Shown here: piece by piece, positions 1-15,900 of the stretch
Position numbering within the stretch: position 1 is the stretch's first letter
How the letters are laid out: each line of letters starts with the position of its first letter
Assembly (NCBI GenBank): GCA_019802505.1
Contig: JAFMOC010000170.1
Location: forward strand, 1,271,501-1,335,500
Direction of reading: 5' to 3'
DNA length: 64,000 bases
Origin: Corydoras sp. C115
Taxonomy: Eukaryota; Chordata; Actinopteri; Siluriformes; Callichthyidae
Notes under the pieces: model-generated
Seen by the model: the letters and a program-made list of their open reading frames with translations, nothing else
Told to the model about the DNA's origin: nothing
Databases searched by the model: none
Translations under genes and position numbers: made by a program

Positions 1-175
1 CAGCTGCTAGAAGAATTACGGTTTAAAGAGCAGATTTGCGTCACGACAGAATGAACTTTCAAATATTTTTTTTTTATTCACTTGTATGATGGCTTATTAA
101 TTATTGCTCATGTTTTAGTGATGTAGCCATTTTATTTCAGATTTAAAAAATATTCAAAGTAATAATAATAAACTA

Positions 176-179
<4 letters not shown>

Positions 180-249
<70 letters not shown>
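180..249. repeat. (AT)n microsatellite
   Basis: About 70 bp of uninterrupted AT dinucleotides, probably length-variable between individuals. Confidence 0.95.
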
Positions 250-253
<4 letters not shown>

Positions 254-640
254 AATATAAAATAAATGCATGATTACCATGTTAAGCCTTTTTTCTTTTT
301 TTCTTCTTGACAGGATTCTGTGCATGTCACAAAGCTGCTGTGCATGGTGTAAACACTTGTAAGTTTTGCTAGAAAGCTCAATATTCCTGATAAGGACACA
401 ACACCCAAGGCTTCGTAATGTTCTGAAAGCCCTCACTATCATAATATTGTGTACTTGAACAAGTTAAAAATTCCACATATAGCATATAAACTATTATTAA
501 AATTACCAAATAAAAACTTGACAGTTAACACTTTTTGTACACTATCCTAACTTCCTGTATTCCCTATCACCAGCAATAGTATGGAATAATTAAATTAATC
601 TTGCATCCATCAGAGACTGTTATTTTCTGTTATGTGGACA

Positions 641-851
641 GAAGGGAGTGGTAGCTGGTAGCTCAGTGGTCAGGGTGTTGGACTATCAATCTGAAGGTTG
701 TCGGTTCAAATCCCAGGTCCACTGAAGTTACCAGTGTGGGTCCTTGAGCAAGACCCTTAACCCTCATTGCTCCAGGGATGTTGTGATGAACCCTGTGTTC
801 ACCCTGTAAGTCGCTTTGAATAAAAGCGTCCAATAAATGACCTAAATGTAA
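641..851 (+). mobile_element. tRNA-derived SINE with 9-bp target-site duplication
   Basis: The head carries RNA polymerase III internal promoter boxes: box A-like TAGCTCAGTGG (657-667) and box B-like GGTTCAAATCC (about 702-712). A non-tRNA body follows, with a tail of the type AAGTCGCTTTGAATAAAAGCG found in many fish SINEs. The 9-mer ATGTGGACA occurs exactly at 632-640 and again at 852-860, giving a clean target-site duplication. The element is therefore a complete or nearly complete insertion by target-primed reverse transcription. A second, 5'-truncated copy of the same tail lies near 51.15 kb. Confidence 0.9.
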
Positions 852-1099
852 ATGTGGACATACAATCCTTTTCCATTAAACTCTAGAAACTGACACAAAT
901 CAGTGTTACAGGTTATTACACAGTAATACGAGCATAATTATATACCTAAAATAATTTTCCAGGTTTAAACATTGCACAATAATATTGTTTTTATTTAATA
1001 TTATTTGTACTGTTTAGTTAGCACACAGCAGATTATTATTTCTTTGGCAGCTAAAGTAAAATGAGCTAATAAACTCCCCTCGCACGTTTGTCTTTTCAG

Positions 1100-1148
1100 C
1101 ATAGTAACTCAATGCAACTAACCCGGGGGGTTTGTGGGTAAGAAGTGG
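1100..1148 (+). promoter_or_regulatory. kmt5b: kmt5b 5' UTR part of the first coding exon, with a short upstream ORF
   Basis: A consensus acceptor (pyrimidine run ending TTTTCAG at 1093-1099) opens this exon, so the true promoter and any earlier noncoding exon lie further upstream or outside the window. The leader holds ATG at 1112, which opens a nine-codon ORF (MQLTRGVCG) ending with TAA at 1139-1141, seven bases before the proposed main ATG at 1149. Such a short uORF could favour reinitiation or leaky scanning to ATG 1170. Acceptor and uORF are read directly; any effect on translation is inference. Confidence 0.6.
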
Positions 1149-4528
<3,380 letters not shown>

Positions 4529-5800
4529 ACGCAAATGGACTCTCAGAATAAAGACAAAACTGTTACTTGGTTAACAGAAGGTCTGTGTACTGTTGCACTT
4601 CTCAGATGCGAGGTTCAAACATACCTTTTTATTGTCAGTTGTTAGTAAGTCTGGTGCTCAGATGGTTATTTTTAACCAGGTCATTTCCTATAATCAAAAA
4701 AAAAAACTGAATTATAATGGTTCATGTAGCACTACGATTTTAAAAACAACATTTTTGCTATCAACTTGCAACAGAGGCATCCATGTTCAAAGGGTTCATT
4801 TCCTGACTCAAAAGGGAACGTATGGTGCTGAATATGAACTGTTGGTTGGATCAGCGTGAAATTTTGAGAATCGTATTAATTGTCAAGAGATTTTAAATGG
4901 CCATACAACAGGTGCTCGAAAAACACAGGGCTCCTCCCTCGACCCCTTAAAATGCTACTGGTATTCATTCCACTCAAGCACAAGCTACACTGAAATGACT
5001 ATTTCAACATTATCCAACTCTAAATCCTCACAACTGTTTTTTAATTTTACTGAAGTCAAAACCAGTGGCTTTTTCAAGGTCCGAGTGAAGAACCCTGGAC
5101 TGTCAAATGTTTAATACTGAAAGGAGTAGTGTATAGAATTTAGTGGCATCTAGAGGTGAAATGCAGGTTGCAATCATTTTTATTCCACTTTCCCTGTCCA
5201 ATATTGTGGCCACAATTGCACCCTAATAGTAACTGTGGAAACACGGGGGCATTTTGCAAGACAAGCTACTTCCATGTAGATGTGAAAAGCTCAATGTAAT
5301 GAATTCAAAACATGGAGGTGATCAAAAAAGAAAATGTAATTGCATTATTATATATTTTCCACTTTTGCTGATGGATCCCCTAAATTCCACACACTGCCCC
5401 TTTAATATGCTGCTACACTTCTGTAAATGTTCTCATCACAAAGCTTACATTCCACTCATGTTTTAATGATATTTTACAGTGATTTTTTGCTGATATGACT
5501 TTTAATGTTACCGTTAGTGTCTAGGATCATAAGATATTTGCCTTCAGACTTGAATAAATATTTTTGTTTTTTACTGATCCACTACTTGAGTACATAATAA
5601 GCAAGCATTGTAATATCCATGTTTGGCTTTATCATCACAATATTTAAGCATTCATCTCACTGATGGAGTCCAACTGTCCAGCTGAGATCATTTTATTCTG
5701 CAACTCATGTACACATTTTTTAGTACCCCAAATATTGCATGGCATTAATCATTTATGAAGAATAAATTATTTTCCTTCGATGTTTTCATTTGAAACGAGA
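4529..5800 (+). other. kmt5b: kmt5b 3' UTR (approximate end)
   Basis: Non-coding, AT-rich, mostly unique sequence directly after the kmt5b stop. Canonical AATAAA hexamers occur at 4547-4552, 5553-5558 and 5761-5766. The first is only about 20 nt after the stop and could give a very short 3' UTR; the later ones would give UTRs of about 1.0 and 1.25 kb. Which is used cannot be told from the sequence. Short ORFs here resemble nothing known. Confidence 0.55.
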
Positions 5801-6118
5801 TAATGTTCCATGCCAACCTAAAAGCACCAGACATTTCTATATGTATCTTGGCATATTGACATCGTCTGTTTATTCTTTTTTAATCTCACCCCATCTGCCA
5901 TCATTAGACCAGCAAAGGTCAAGGTTGAAGTTTAACACAGGTAGAAATTTGGTTGAAAATCATGTCTTTGAAGTGAAAACACGTTTTAATATACAATTAC
6001 TATTTATTTGCTGAATTTACTAAATATTAAATATGACCTGTACAAAGGTTATAGCACATTTATGTTTTTTTTCAACCATTTATTAAGAATTTCAAAATAA
6101 TGACATAATTATACATCT

Positions 6119-6423
6119 TATATGGACAAAAGTATACGGACAGAGCATGACCAGGCCCCAGCACACAAAATAGGTTTGTAGCAGTATGACCCAGTGAGTT
6201 TGGTGTAGAGGAACTGTTCTGGTCTGCGCAACCACATCCATCACCTTAGGGATGCAGTAGAATAAAGATTTTGATTTGGGCCCCCTCATCCAACATCAGT
6301 GTCTTACCTCAGAATAAGTTTCTGCATTCCAAACTGCAAAAAGAGAGCTCAGCTTAGAACGGAATGTTATTAAATTCTCTTGGTGTGTGCTGTATGTAGC
6401 TGTCTCACTACTTTTGTCCATAT
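6119..6423. mobile_element. MITE-like non-autonomous DNA transposon with terminal inverted repeats
   Basis: The ends are perfect 14-bp inverted repeats: TATGGACAAAAGTA at 6121-6134 and TACTTTTGTCCATA at 6409-6422, about 300 bp apart, next to TA dinucleotides. The interior has no transposase; an ORF on the minus strand is short and unrecognised. A more diverged relative lies at about 36662-37108 and a solitary left end at about 15817-15844. TA-flanked ends suggest a Tc1/mariner-type system, but the superfamily is not certain. Confidence 0.8.
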
Positions 6424-9352
6424 TGTGAACAATATCAAAAGTTTTTTTAAGCAGATTTCTTTAATATCACAAGATCACATGTCCCTATCGTATTCTTTGA
6501 TTGCTCTTCTTTTTTGATAAAGCTGAGAGCTGGTGCTATTCAACATATTTGACCTATTTATGCTTTTAGATAAATGAAAAGTGTTCAAGTCACCAGCAGC
6601 TATAAACTGGACTATTTGTTAGTTGCTGCAAGGTGCATTGTTTATGAACATTGTACAGTTCTCTGTAAAAAAGAAAATTGCAAATTTTAAAAAGTGTGTA
6701 TATTTGTTTCCAAGAGAATAGAATACAATTGAAATAAAAAAAATATGAGCCAAAGCTCAAGCTTTTAAAATGTCATTTTATTTAACACAGTTACTTGAAA
6801 TTATGATAAAGTAAATTTGTGAAAATGTGCTTCTGTGTCCTGCTGTGACTTTTGTAGACTGGAAAGTTTAATCAAATGTGATTTATTCACATTTATTTAC
6901 ATTTTTCTTATTACATGTGTTTATTATTCTGATGTCTGATCAGATCTTCAAAACAGGGCTTGTTTACCATCACGCTTTATTTTATTCTATTTATCTATTA
7001 TGGACATATGTTTTTGTTATTGGTGAAGAGGGGGAAGTGTTCTTACCATTGTCTACCCACTTTCATAAAGATTTTAAGGGGGTCGTTTAAACGCTTTCTG
7101 CAGGTAATAAGACCAAACACATAATTAAACCAGCAACAACTTTATTACAATATAAAACCTTATGCACTGTTCTGTTTAACACCACTTTTGATTTCTCTAA
7201 CTTTTGATTACAGATTAAAAAATGTCAATTTTTATATTTAGTGGGAAACAAAATCAGTATAATCCGTATAAGACCGTTTTGGCTTTTTAAAAGTGGTTTG
7301 AAAAGTAATCTTAAATTTTAATGCAAGATCAGATGTGCATTTTAAGTGCTTTCTTAGAAGTTTAGCCTATAATATAAATTATATATATTTAATAATAATG
7401 AATTAGTAATATATATATTAATGCAGTTTAAATTTAATCGTGTATCGTTAATATACTGCACGATTCTAATTATGAGGGACGTCCGTTTTCTCGTGAGAAA
7501 GAAAAGATGGTTATATCAGGAATGTCCACTTGATGGCAGTATTTTGCTTTTCAAAAAAGTAAACTTTTTTTTTTTATTGTCTTTGTTTTCGGTCAATTTT
7601 GAATTGTTTTCGCTTGTTTGACTCGTTTAGCACCAGTCTTCCTTAACAAAAAATGCCCTGTGGTTTGATATTACACAAAATCCATAAGAATTTTAAAGCT
7701 AAAATTTATGTACGATTTTGGTCTTGAAAACGTAATTATCTTAAGGATCAATAATTTACTGAGATAAATCGGTGTAAACTTCAGCTTCTTTATTAAGAAT
7801 TGTTAAGTTTTATCTATTGTACCTCTTATTAGGTAATTTATGAGGTTTCCAGTTATGTATATTGTGGTTGATTTTATTGGTCTCTTGAGATAACTTTGCG
7901 GTTTTCTGATTTTCTTTTTCACTTTCTTTGTGCGTTGTTACTTAATGTAGCCCACACATTTAGTTCCTGTCATCATGATCGTCTAAAATTAATCCAATTA
8001 CTTAGGCTAATTTAGAAAATAAAAAAACATTTTACACTGTTGATCACGATGGGCAGATTCATTATCTTCTCATTCGTTCTACGTGTATGTCTGGTTTTAT
8101 CTGATAAAGATTTAAACCTCAATGGTATTACATTCATCATTTTCCCAAATAAGACTTGACAGGTCTGTTTAGTTACAGTCCTCTGTGTAAAGCATTAGTT
8201 TTCCAAACGCACTGCAGAATTAAAAGCTCTTACAGCTTTTCTATAGTGGGTGTTTAGACAATGTATTATAAATTGCTAACAACAGGGGTTCTGGAACTAG
8301 GTTTTGTTAAAGACTCAGTTTGCAAAATGATCGTTCTAATTCTCAAATTATTAGACACTTATCAGGTGTGGATGAGGTTCAAGTGGGACTGAGTAGAATT
8401 GTTTGTTTTCTCTGACTATGGCTGTAAATCACGGTGGTTCCAGTTTCCTGCTGAGCATGGCAGACCCCTTTCATCCCACCTGCCCACCGCTGCACCATGG
8501 GAGCCTGTTGCCATGGATACGTTCCCAGTTTCTTATCATTCAAATGCTCTGTGTTATGAATTTGCACACTCTAAACAAGAAAATTGCCACAATGCGTTGG
8601 GAGGAATTGTGAAAGTCATTGCATTCTTCTGGTGACTGAAGTTTTATTCATTTACTTTTGTTCCCTGGGTTTGACACATACAGGATCAGACACGGGAACA
8701 CTGTTCAAGTTTTTTTCCATCACTGTGCACGTTATTAGACACGTTTAAATTGTTACCTATTACCTATGTGTATTAATATTATACACAGCAGGTCATTTAC
8801 GTTTGCCACAGTTTGTGTTAGTCATCCTCTTATCCTTCATCAGGATAGACACTCTTTTGTCTGATTTATTACCAACACAACACACTAACACACAACCACC
8901 ATGTCGGTGTCTCTGCTGTACCCCATCACCCACAAAAACTGCCAACTACTTCTAATTACAAGGCAGAGTAAAGAACATTAGGAAAACAAATGGACTGCAA
9001 TATGTAATTGTACTTAAAAAGAAGCTGTGTATAGAAATGCAGAGGTGGACCTATAATAATGTAAGTGTGTATATACTGTGTATATACTTTTTACAGATGA
9101 TAAAAGAATGATATTTCAATTCTAAACCCTATTTTAAACCTGACATACTTCAGCAATCGTCAGAAGCTCAAGTTTTACATCGATAAGATAAAATAATCCT
9201 AAGAATAAGTTTTATGCAAAAGTTTCCTATGTGCAATTTCCACATTTTGAAGGGTTGAATTATTTCAACTCATTATAGATAGAAAACCGATGAAGTGATG
9301 GAAAAGTCACTCTTCACTTCTGTATCGTTTTTGTGGTGGTTGTCTCGTTGTA

Positions 9353-9645
9353 TCCCCATCTGGGTGGAGTTTCCATGTTCTCCCCGTGTCTGCGTGGGTT
9401 TCCTCCGGGTTCTCCGGTTTCCTCCCACAGTCCAAAAAACATGGATCAAGTGAATTAAATTCTCAAAATTGCCCCATATAGAGTGTGTCTGTGTGAGTGA
9501 GTGTGTGCCCAGCGATGGATTGGCGCCCTGTCCTGGGTGTATCTGCCCAGCGCCCGAGATGTTCTCCCCTGGATGGGCATGGGGAACCCCACCGCGACCC
9601 TAATAGAGGATAAAGCTAAAGATAATGAATGAATGAATGAAAGGA
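9353..9645 (+). mobile_element. 5'-truncated HE1-like (V-SINE type) SINE with 12-bp target-site duplication
   Basis: Body and tail of the window's main SINE family: the conserved core GGGTTTCCTCCGGGTTCTCC, then the segment ending in GATAATGAATGAATGAATGA. The tRNA-like head is missing. TGTCTCGTTGTA occurs exactly at 9341-9352 and 9646-9657, so the truncation happened at insertion. It sits about 150 bp upstream of the CpG-rich probable first exon of tp53i11. Confidence 0.9.
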
Positions 9646-9749
9646 TGTCTCGTTGTAAACCATTGTAAATCTCTGTGTAAACCGCATACACTGCTGCTCT
9701 GCATAGTCCTGAAATCCCTTGCGCCGCTACTCTAAACATTGCGGTTAAC

Positions 9750-9779
<30 letters not shown>

Positions 9780-9781
<2 letters not shown>

Positions 9782-9915
9782 GGGCACCTATAAATCTACC
9801 CCGTCTATTACGGTAAACGCCGAGCTCGTGCTGGATTGTCGTTTGCCAAACTGTGGCTGGGAAATGTAAAAATATTTCTTCGGGAAACGCGCACTTATTT
9901 CCCCCAAACTATCAG
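9780..9915 (+). promoter_or_regulatory. tp53i11: Probable promoter and noncoding first exon of tp53i11
   Basis: The base composition changes sharply here: CpG dinucleotides become frequent (9785-10100) in an otherwise CpG-poor region. A consensus donor, ATCAG followed by GTAAG (9911-9920), would end a noncoding exon. The next expected exon is the one with an acceptor at 18902-18903 carrying the tp53i11 ATG, about 9 kb downstream on the same strand. The joining of these exons is inference; no transcript evidence is available, and the transcription start is not defined. Confidence 0.45.
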
Positions 9916-12900
9916 GTAAGCTGTTTGTTTGTGGTTCGCGAGTAAAGCACCTTTAATGTTTTAGAAACCTTTAACGGCGGCCAAACGGACCCCGCCGCAC
10001 CTGGAACAGTTCTAAAGGGGAGAATGTTACAAAATATCCGAGCAGTTTATTGAGCAGAGCGGCGGCTGTGCGCCTTTATTACGAGTTCAGCGTCAGCGGG
10101 CGAAAGAGAAAGAGTTGTTCAATTCATTTAGCTTTTTGTCAAACATTTGTTTTTTGCCGATCGGAGATAAAGCAGTGCGTTATTGCATTCAATCAACAGT
10201 AAGTTTGAATGAAGAAGTCAACTTGCTTTTGATTCCTCTGCGCTCATTCAGGATCACGCTGTTGTTTTCATGCTTGTTTCTGGCTTTTTCCAAATGCCTT
10301 CACCTGCGTGTTATTCTTTATTCTGCGTACTTTATCTGAACGTACAACACATCTACACGCTTTTTTAAGGTTCTAGTTTGTTCTGCTTTTTTCTCCCTTT
10401 GGTTTTAAATAACACTTGCGTTTCTGTATCTCCCACCTTTTTTATTTACAGCTCAGGTGTGTTTTACTGAACGAGTCATTATTTGCTGGTAAGATGAAAC
10501 TTTTTGTTTTTTTTCCCTCCTAATTGTGTTGTTCAGTCGATGTTCATGAGCCAAGAACGAGCTTTATTGATTATATTGTTCTTCCTTACAGCTCATTTTG
10601 CATGCGAGGTTTGTCTTAACATCTGGATCTTCTTCACTGCGTCATTTACTTTGTGTGTTGTGTGTTGTGCAGTTTAGTTTGTTTGGTAGAACAGGAAAGG
10701 AGACTAATGTTTGTAAAACACACACAAAAAAAAAGCAATTCATGTGAAATGTAGATTAAATCTGGTTAAAGTGCATAGACTCTTGGCTGGGAAAACAGCT
10801 GCATATTTCAGGTCTCAAGTGAATTATTCTCCTCCAGTAAACTGAGGTCAGTGTAGATCCTAAATGATCAGATTCAGTGCTGTTTAAAATGTGTATTTCT
10901 GGTTCTGGTTACTATACACAGTCTAAACCTTGTGGCTGTAGGTTTACATAAAATGCATTTATCGTGGTATGTAAATCCTGTTTATCCATGGGGGTGATTT
11001 TCATAAGATACTGTTGAGGTGGGCACTCTAAATATCTGGTCATGAATTATAGTGTTGTTGTGATGACTGTATGACATCCAAATCTGCTTATTGTGTAGCC
11101 GTGCAGGTTGAATGCAGGCAGATGTCCTGAAGATAAAATATTTCTGTTCTTTTACTCATCAATGTTGACGTGGACAAGGTTTAAGATTTGTTTAAATGAA
11201 TACGGCCTAAACCTGTAATTGATCATATTTTCGTAGCCCTTTATGCAAATCATTCATTTAATGAAAAATAATAGAATAATAATTCAAGTCTTTAAGTCAT
11301 TTGTTTTCACTGCCTGTAGTATTCCAAAAGCCTGTTTGGTGAGTTTCTATAGAATGTGCATTACCTCAGTTTAAAAAAAAAAATGCTATGCTCATGCACT
11401 ATGTAGTAAATGATATCAGATCGGAGTTTCTTTGGACAGAAGCCAAGGTTTTTGTAAGAAACTTTTCAGTCTGTGACTAACTGCTGAAATGAAAATATCA
11501 TGTTGCTTCCATTACAGGTTTGATGGGTACAGGTTTGAAGCATTTTTTGCCTGTTTGATATGGCAAAAAAAGGCCAAGATGGTATTTAAAATGGCTGAAA
11601 AGTTTCCAGTAAATATTAACTAATTTTTTATAAAAATTGGCAAATTGACAAAGTTATTTCCCATACTGTAGTCAGGCAGGAGAGGTAAACGTATTGTCTT
11701 GTAGTTTCTTGTGCTGCTTTAAATAGTGCAATGCTCATGATTGGCCTTGGAACAGCATTATTTCCTGCAATCACATTGAGAAAAAAATGGCAGAATGATA
11801 AGGCAATGATTATGTATTTATATTTAAAATGGGCCTGGCTTGATTGTAATTGTAATACACCCCCCCCCCCCCCTGCAAAAATCATCCACAGGTGGTGAAT
11901 CATGTGCCTTTGTGTCCCTAACGATCCTGTAGGTCAGAAGCAGAAAGGTCCATTAAGATTCCAGTTTGCCTTGGTAACATTAGGGACTAGTTTAAGACCG
12001 AGGAAAGTAAAATGAAGACAGTCACTAAACAGCCTGGTTGGCTTGTATGCTAAGAAAAAGGAAATCATTTGAGAAGTTGGGCTCATTATTGGAACCAGTT
12101 ACATGATGATGAATTGGGTCTTGACAGTTCGCCTTGTATACCATTTTAGTCATACTCCCATTCAAATGTCGAGGGTGACAAGTCCAGCATGACATTTCAT
12201 CGAAGCCATATGACTGTGCTCTTGCAGTGTGGGCTAGCTGTAAAATCCAGAGGAAGTGTAATAATCTGTTTTTGCACTTGGAGCATGGTGATTGTGATGC
12301 TGTGATAAGAAATCAGGGGTAGAGAAGAGGTGGATAAGGCTCATCAGATTTTGCTAAGGCTCATCAGACTCTGTGTTCTTAAGCCTAGTTTTACTCAGCA
12401 AGCAGTATGACATAAAGTGTAATAAAGGCTACAATATAATTTATTGCATGTAAAAACTCTTGTATTTAATAGATAAGTATGACTTCTGAAGTTTCAGTGA
12501 GGAAGGCACTGGTGTTATTAATATTTGTCAGAAGAAGATCTGACCTGCTTATGTCTGTTCCTTTAACAGGCATTGTGAACATACCCCTGAGGTGAAATAC
12601 TGTGTAAACGGATATTAAGAGTTTGCATAGTTGTTGACTCCAAGGGACAATAAAATGTAATAGAAGGTAATAGACCAGATGATAATAAGATGCGGCATGT
12701 ATGCCAATTTTTACTTCAAACATGATGAAGCTCCGTAGCTTAATTCCACTTAATAGTAAACCTGACCCCACAGCGGTTGTGAAAGTGTTGTACCGGCCTA
12801 AACAATCCCACAGTAATGGAAATATGTCTAAGGCTTTTACAGCTGTTGTCAGATTAGCAGCCAGCAAAATAGTGATTTCAAGCGCAGCTGGTTGAGTAAA

Positions 12901-15900
12901 GCTCGGGAGCCCTGTGCAGGACCTCCTGAGGATTGCTGTTCCCCATGGGACTTTTAAATGGAACAGTGCTTCTTTTATACAGTGTTGAATAAGCAAGGGT
13001 TTTTGGGACGTGGTCATTGAATGTCTTTAATATCTTCAACTTTTGTCTGGAATGAACGGGCAGGATATTTAGAGCGCTCACATACTGGACTGTCCCACTC
13101 AGTCTCAAACAATTCTGGAGCAAATGATCTGTAATTCAGATGTAGCACTTTCATAGTCAGTCAGTAATTTTATGATTAATATATAAGACATTGTACATGC
13201 AGTACAGCATGGGTTTGTTTGACTCAATTTATTTAACATAGTTTTAATGGTTAAGATGTGTTTCTGAGAAATCAAATTCAATTAACGATCCAATCTCAAT
13301 AATCTGCAATTAAACCAAATTTCACAACACTGGCTCGATTGTTCTAAATTGCTTTTTATATCAAGACACAGAGACCAGACACCTTTGAGATAAACTTAAA
13401 TCGACTGTGTCTGACCTTAAAAATGCTCTTCTGGACAAATGGCAAACCCTCCATGGACACGTGCTAAAATCTTGCAGAACAAATTTCCAAAGGAAAGGAA
13501 ACTAGCTGTTTCTGCAGTGAAGGGTGGAGGCAACTTAGGATAGAATGTTATAGAAGCTCCTGTAGGTGTAACATGTAGGTGTAGATTATTTATATTCATG
13601 ATATCTTTGGAGATTCATTGTCACTTCACATGTTTAGCTGTTACTGTATATTTCTCTACATTCAAACAGATTGCTGAAGCACAATTGCTTGTATTTGTAA
13701 ATAGTCTTTCTGTTAATTAGCTGGGAAATTCCATTTTCTTTCCTGAAATGGCAGAAAGGAATAATTTAATATTCTGCTTTTTTGCCTTTATAAATAAGCA
13801 TTATCAGTTTACGATGCAAAGAGACACTATAATTGCAGTGTTTATGTAAAATATATATAATGCACCTTTATATATAATGATCAATTATTTTAATGTAAGT
13901 ACATTTGGATGTCCCTGCTCTTTTTCTAGCCAAACTGCTGAAGTGAGTTGAAAGTAGACTTGGTCTTTGGATCTAAAGTAAACTAAATTTCCTTGACATC
14001 CAGTAACAGTGAATTATCCGCTCTTCTTTATTATGGTGGGTGGATGCACACAGACTCGCATTTCAGCCTCCAGCCTAATTAGCTCTACGTCCTCCCTGAA
14101 CATTAAATGTCAAAAAGCAATTTAATAACCTACTGTTATTAAGTTTATATCACTGCAGTGCATTGTGTGGTTTCTTTAAACCGCTGCTTCATTCAACCGC
14201 TGTTCAACGTTTAATAACGTGTCCATCTACTAAATAAGTGAAACTACATTAACAGCAAAAAGTTAGTAAATAACTATGGGCGGAGTTTAGTGATTTTATA
14301 AAATATTTTACTTCTGAACTCTTGACTTATTAATATTTGTTTTATGACGTGTCAACAACATGAATTTGTTTGGCTTTTGATAAAAGGATGTCCTGTAGTT
14401 ATCCCGGTGCTGTAAACAGAATTTAAAGTGTGAGTCTCAGTCTTAACCTTTATAACAATTAAAGTATTATGTGGGCAGCACTGGGGCGAGGTTGTGCTAG
14501 TAAAGAGCTCGATCTTCCCCAAACTGTTTATAAATCTTTGGAAAAATACAATTGTCAAATATGGCTTAACAAAACGGTTTTTTCCCTTTTATTGCCGCTA
14601 ACATAGCCTGGCATAGACAAATAATAACCCCATAATGTAAGCCCTCCTTCATTTACCAAACTCATACTTGTGTGTAAGTATTTCAAATGAGTATGATTCA
14701 TTATTACACAGAACTGTTTTTCTTTTAGTCAAACAACAAGACCATTATGTGTTATTTATAACTTCAGGATCAGAATCCCTGACTTTGGTGAAGCAGCTGT
14801 CTGTACTTTAACATGTCCACTGAGAAGCAAGCCTTAAAAACAAACAGTTAATAATCTCAAACCATCGATTTCATTGAGCAACCGGAGTCAAAACAACAAT
14901 CCACTCACCCCCCTCCGACATGCCATCCAACCTCATCTTTCTCTCTAAGCATTTTATTGTGTCCTCTATAATTATAACATACAAAACCAAGCAAATGTGA
15001 ATTATATTCCAATCATATCTGCTATGACCTTTTCTAACTGGAGGAGAAGAGTGTTGCCATGGCAAGAGAATGCAACTTCGAGAGGATTGATTAATATGAT
15101 GATGATCGTTGGGGCCTGAGAGCATAATGCTCATCGTATCTGCACTATCTCTCACCATCATGACTCCGTGTGTAAGAGGGCTTTCCACACTTGTGAGACT
15201 CTGCGCACTGTACTTGACAGCACGTTTTTTTCTAAACAGTGGGATGTTAATGACTAAATGACTGTGAAGCTGTTTATTTAAGGGAAACTGTCTTTAAGGT
15301 TACCAAAGCGACAGGCCAAAAAAAGAGCTATGTCTGTTGTCATTGAAGGGCAGCAATGTGTCTGCTGGATGGTGGCTCATCTATTTTAATGTGCTCTTGA
15401 CGTACAGAATAAGCAAGCTTGCGTTGGAAGCGACTCCACAATGATAACATTTGCTTAACTGAGGTTAATTTTAAATATTGTGGTGATGGTCTTGTGGTTT
15501 AGTATTTTATGTGAGTGTGTGTATATGATGTATATATAGACACACACACACACACACACACACATCACATACAATGTTGTATTTCTAGATACCTTGTGAT
15601 TTCCATCCTGGGTTGTTACGACACACTATACCTCATTAGTTCCTTTTGGCCAGCCTGATGGCTCTCTGAAGCTCTTATCTTGTCCTCTTGTAGGCAACTA
15701 GGTCACCAAAATTGTAGGCATGAGTCTGGCCTGGTGGTTTTGCCTAAATATCACTATTGCTCAAGGGTTTTCACTGGTTTTAATGGGTTTAAAAGTATAA
15801 TTGACTCTAAAATGCACTATGGACAAAAGTATTAGAACACCCACGGGACCCTCTATGAAATCCTGTTCTAATCACCTTTAGTTAGTTTTTGCGTCTATAA

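Larger units (their letters stand above)
1..1099. other. Upstream or intronic sequence before the first coding exon of kmt5b
   Basis: AT-rich sequence with no coding signal. It holds an (AT)n microsatellite (about 180-249) and a tRNA-derived SINE (641-851). The short ORF running through the AT repeat is an artefact of the repeat. Because kmt5b enters at 1100 through a splice acceptor, at least the 3' part is probably an intron of that gene. Confidence 0.6.
5801..9780. other. Intergenic region between kmt5b and tp53i11
   Basis: Mostly AT-rich unique DNA without a supported gene. It holds the MITE (6119-6423), a higher-complexity block at about 8380-8640 with an RFX-type X-box palindrome (GTTGCCATGGATAC, 8507-8520), a 5'-truncated SINE (9353-9645) and a T-run at about 9750-9776. 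ORFs of 60-110 codons here overlap in several frames and match no family I know. Confidence 0.6.

Noticed and set aside
656..712. Functional tRNA gene
   Set aside because: The boxes resemble a tRNA, but the sequence continues into a SINE body with a target-site duplication and does not fold as a complete cloverleaf by eye.
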